Shown: piece by piece, positions 6,771-7,430 of the stretch
Numbering within the stretch: the stretch's first letter is position 1
How the letters are laid out: every line of letters starts with the position of its first letter
Origin: an uncultured Gammaproteobacteria bacterium
Lineage (GTDB): Bacteria; Pseudomonadota; Gammaproteobacteria; SZUA-140
Assembly (NCBI GenBank): GCA_945788675.1
Contig: CALZMY010000001.1
Span: 1-7,430, forward strand
Reading direction: 5' to 3'
Length of the DNA: 7,430 bases
Notes under the pieces: generated by a model
Seen by the model: only the letters and a program-made list of their open reading frames with translations
Told to the model about the DNA's origin: nothing
The model's database searches: none
Position numbers and translations under genes: made by a program

Positions 6771-6891
6771 ATATAACTTTCATATAGATAGATTTACACA
6801 ATCGTACTATCTTACGTCACTTGATTAATCATGCCAAGTCGTAGCCTCTTCGAACTGACCCAGATAATAAATCAATAATTATCTATGATAT
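6771..6891. other. AT-rich spacer between the two small RNAs
   Basis: No open frame of note. It holds a perfect 10-base palindrome TGATTAATCA (6822-6831), and a dyad GATAAT (6863-6868) / ATTATC (6878-6883) with 9 bases between the arms, similar in arm sequence to the one upstream of small RNA 1. These are candidate regulatory sites for small RNA 2. Neither matches a named operator that I can defend. Confidence 0.35.
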
Positions 6892-6927
6892 GTATAAAAT
6901 ATATTTACTATTATTTATATTAAAACA
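6892..6927 (+). promoter_or_regulatory. promoter-like block shared by the two small RNAs
   Basis: This block resembles 6614-6650 upstream of small RNA 1: both begin GTATAA, share TTTATA near the end, and finish with TAAAACA. About 26 of 37 aligned positions agree. A -10-like TATATT lies at 6916-6921 (TATAGC in the other copy). At the -35 position both copies have GTATAA rather than anything like TTGACA, which suggests an activator-dependent promoter. The shared end lies 17 or 18 bases before the first hairpin in the two copies. Confidence 0.45.
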
Positions 6928-7044
6928 AGCGCAGAATCTCTTCACTGCTTGATACTTCTTTACCCTCCTCATACATATCAAGCAATTTTCTATACGCGCA
7001 TGGGCCTCCCCCTCCTTTTAAGATCGGCCCATGCGCGTTTTTTT
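6928..7044 (+). ncRNA. candidate small RNA 2, sibling of small RNA 1
   Basis: This has the same architecture as small RNA 1. Hairpin 1 pairs TGCTTGATA (6946-6954) with TATCAAGCA (6976-6984), and its 21-base loop contains ACCCTCCTCATACA. A 9-base linker follows. Hairpin 2 pairs ACGCGCATGGGCC (6994-7006) with GGCCCATGCGCGT (7026-7038); its loop side carries CTCCCCCTCC (7006-7015), identical to the first copy. Seven Ts end at 7044. Element sizes compared with copy 1 are: leader to hairpin 18 vs 17, hairpin 1 39 vs 40, linker 9 vs 8, hairpin 2 (12-bp frame) 45 vs 45. The 5' end is inferred from TATATT at 6916-6921. Expected length is about 117 bases. The likely role is regulation by pairing with ribosome binding sites; targets are unknown. 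Confidence 0.7.
6994..7044 (+). terminator. intrinsic terminator of small RNA 2
   Basis: A 13-bp perfect stem (6994-7006 with 7026-7038) and seven Ts at 7038-7044, the first T being part of the stem. No protein gene ends before it. Relative to the terminator of small RNA 1, two base pairs have changed on both sides (G-C to A-U at the base, U-A to C-G near the loop), so the pairing has been preserved. Confidence 0.88.
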
Positions 7045-7430
7045 ATCATCCCCGATAAAAAACATCATAAATTGAATATGCGACCACGCATCCTGAAGCT
7101 CAGCTGCACCATGAATATATTTACAATCGAATAATAGCTCAACGCCACCACAATTAGAGATCTAAGCAAGCACTGCACCCAAAACCTGAACACCAGAAAT
7201 AATGATGCAATGCCGAAGGCTAAAGCACCTTCAATTTTCTACTCAAACTATACAGATCTTCACCTGCAGGAATGGCGCACCACCCACGGAAAACCAGACA
7301 TTATTGCGACCACCACTAATCCCTTAACTCACCTCAGCGCTGCGAAAAAACCTCCCAGTCAATCAAACTTTTGCTCCAATGTTTTTGTTGAAATCTTTCA
7401 ACCTACGCTATATCCTCACGAAAAAAAAAA
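7045..7430. other. 386 bases without a convincing gene
   Basis: The plus strand is A/C-rich and therefore poor in stop codons. One frame is open from 7138 to the window end and has an ATG at 7210-7212 (MPKAKAPSIFYSNYTDLHLQ...), giving at least 73 codons. It has no ribosome binding site and its make-up (Thr, Asn, Pro, His, Lys) is what A/C-rich DNA gives by chance, so I do not call it a gene. The minus strand is full of stops. Small structures are a hairpin ATGCG-acca-CGCAT (7078-7091) and an inverted repeat GTTGAAA-tc-TTTCAAC (7387-7402), which could be an operator for a gene beyond the window. The window ends in ten As. Confidence 0.5.

Noticed and set aside
6722..6790. Short frames starting at the ATG inside each terminator stem (MGLLPLHSATHAR and MGLPLLLRSAHAR)
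   Set aside because: The similar peptides follow from the shared stem sequence. Neither ATG has a Shine-Dalgarno, and the start codon is buried in a strong stem.
6668..7044. The hairpin cluster as a CRISPR array or an insertion-sequence remnant
   Set aside because: There are only two units, with diverged spacers and loops, no regular short repeats, no transposase remnant and no target-site duplication. Compensatory stem changes point to RNA genes.
6949..7134. A 61-codon plus-strand open frame across small RNA 2
   Set aside because: It begins with TTG inside the first hairpin, has no ribosome binding site, and runs through the hairpins and T-run. The RNA structure explains the region better.
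7210..7430. Open frame of at least 73 codons reaching the right edge
   Set aside because: The strand is A/C-rich, so stops are rare by chance. It has no ribosome binding site and no recognisable protein pattern. It could be revisited if the frame continues beyond the window.

Overview
The window looks like a chromosomal segment of a gammaproteobacterium, probably a sulfur-oxidising or otherwise autotrophic one. This is inferred from protein likeness: a class I fumarase close to enterobacterial FumA, a ZapE-type ATPase, and a LysR regulator that reads like CbbR, the activator of Calvin-cycle operons. I see no transposase, integrase, CRISPR, tRNA or rRNA.

Layout, left to right. (1) The last 31 codons of an M23 zinc metallopeptidase. 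(2) A small lipoprotein on the minus strand, convergent with it, whose signal peptide contains an exact 18-bp tandem duplication. (3) A plus-strand lipoprotein with an NTF2-like-looking mature part. (4) A membrane-bound c-di-GMP phosphodiesterase of the HD-GYP class whose periplasmic sensor carries a c-type haem motif (CLACH). (5) A 45-residue single-span membrane protein with a good ribosome binding site. (6) zapE. (7) fumA, whose best promoter candidate would make a nearly leaderless mRNA. (8) A convergent, minus-strand cbbR-like LysR gene. (9) About 850 bases with no convincing protein gene.

That last region holds the most interesting feature: two tandem small-RNA genes on the plus strand, at about 6651-6770 and 6928-7044. 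Each is two hairpins, the second an intrinsic terminator ending in seven Ts. The two terminators share the stem core CGCGCATGGG/CCCATGCGCG, differ by two compensatory base-pair changes, and carry the identical loop-side decamer CTCCCCCTCC. The first hairpins also carry C/U-rich loops. Spacing between elements agrees to within one base, and the upstream DNA is similar. They look like sibling small RNAs with anti-Shine-Dalgarno loops, similar in layout to CU-rich-loop RNAs of Neisseria and alphaproteobacteria, although I cannot assign them to a named family.

The first small RNA is divergent from the LysR gene across about 75 bases, so the regulator may control the RNAs. With fumA and a redox-type c-di-GMP enzyme nearby, one can imagine control of central carbon metabolism and lifestyle, but that link is inference from position only.
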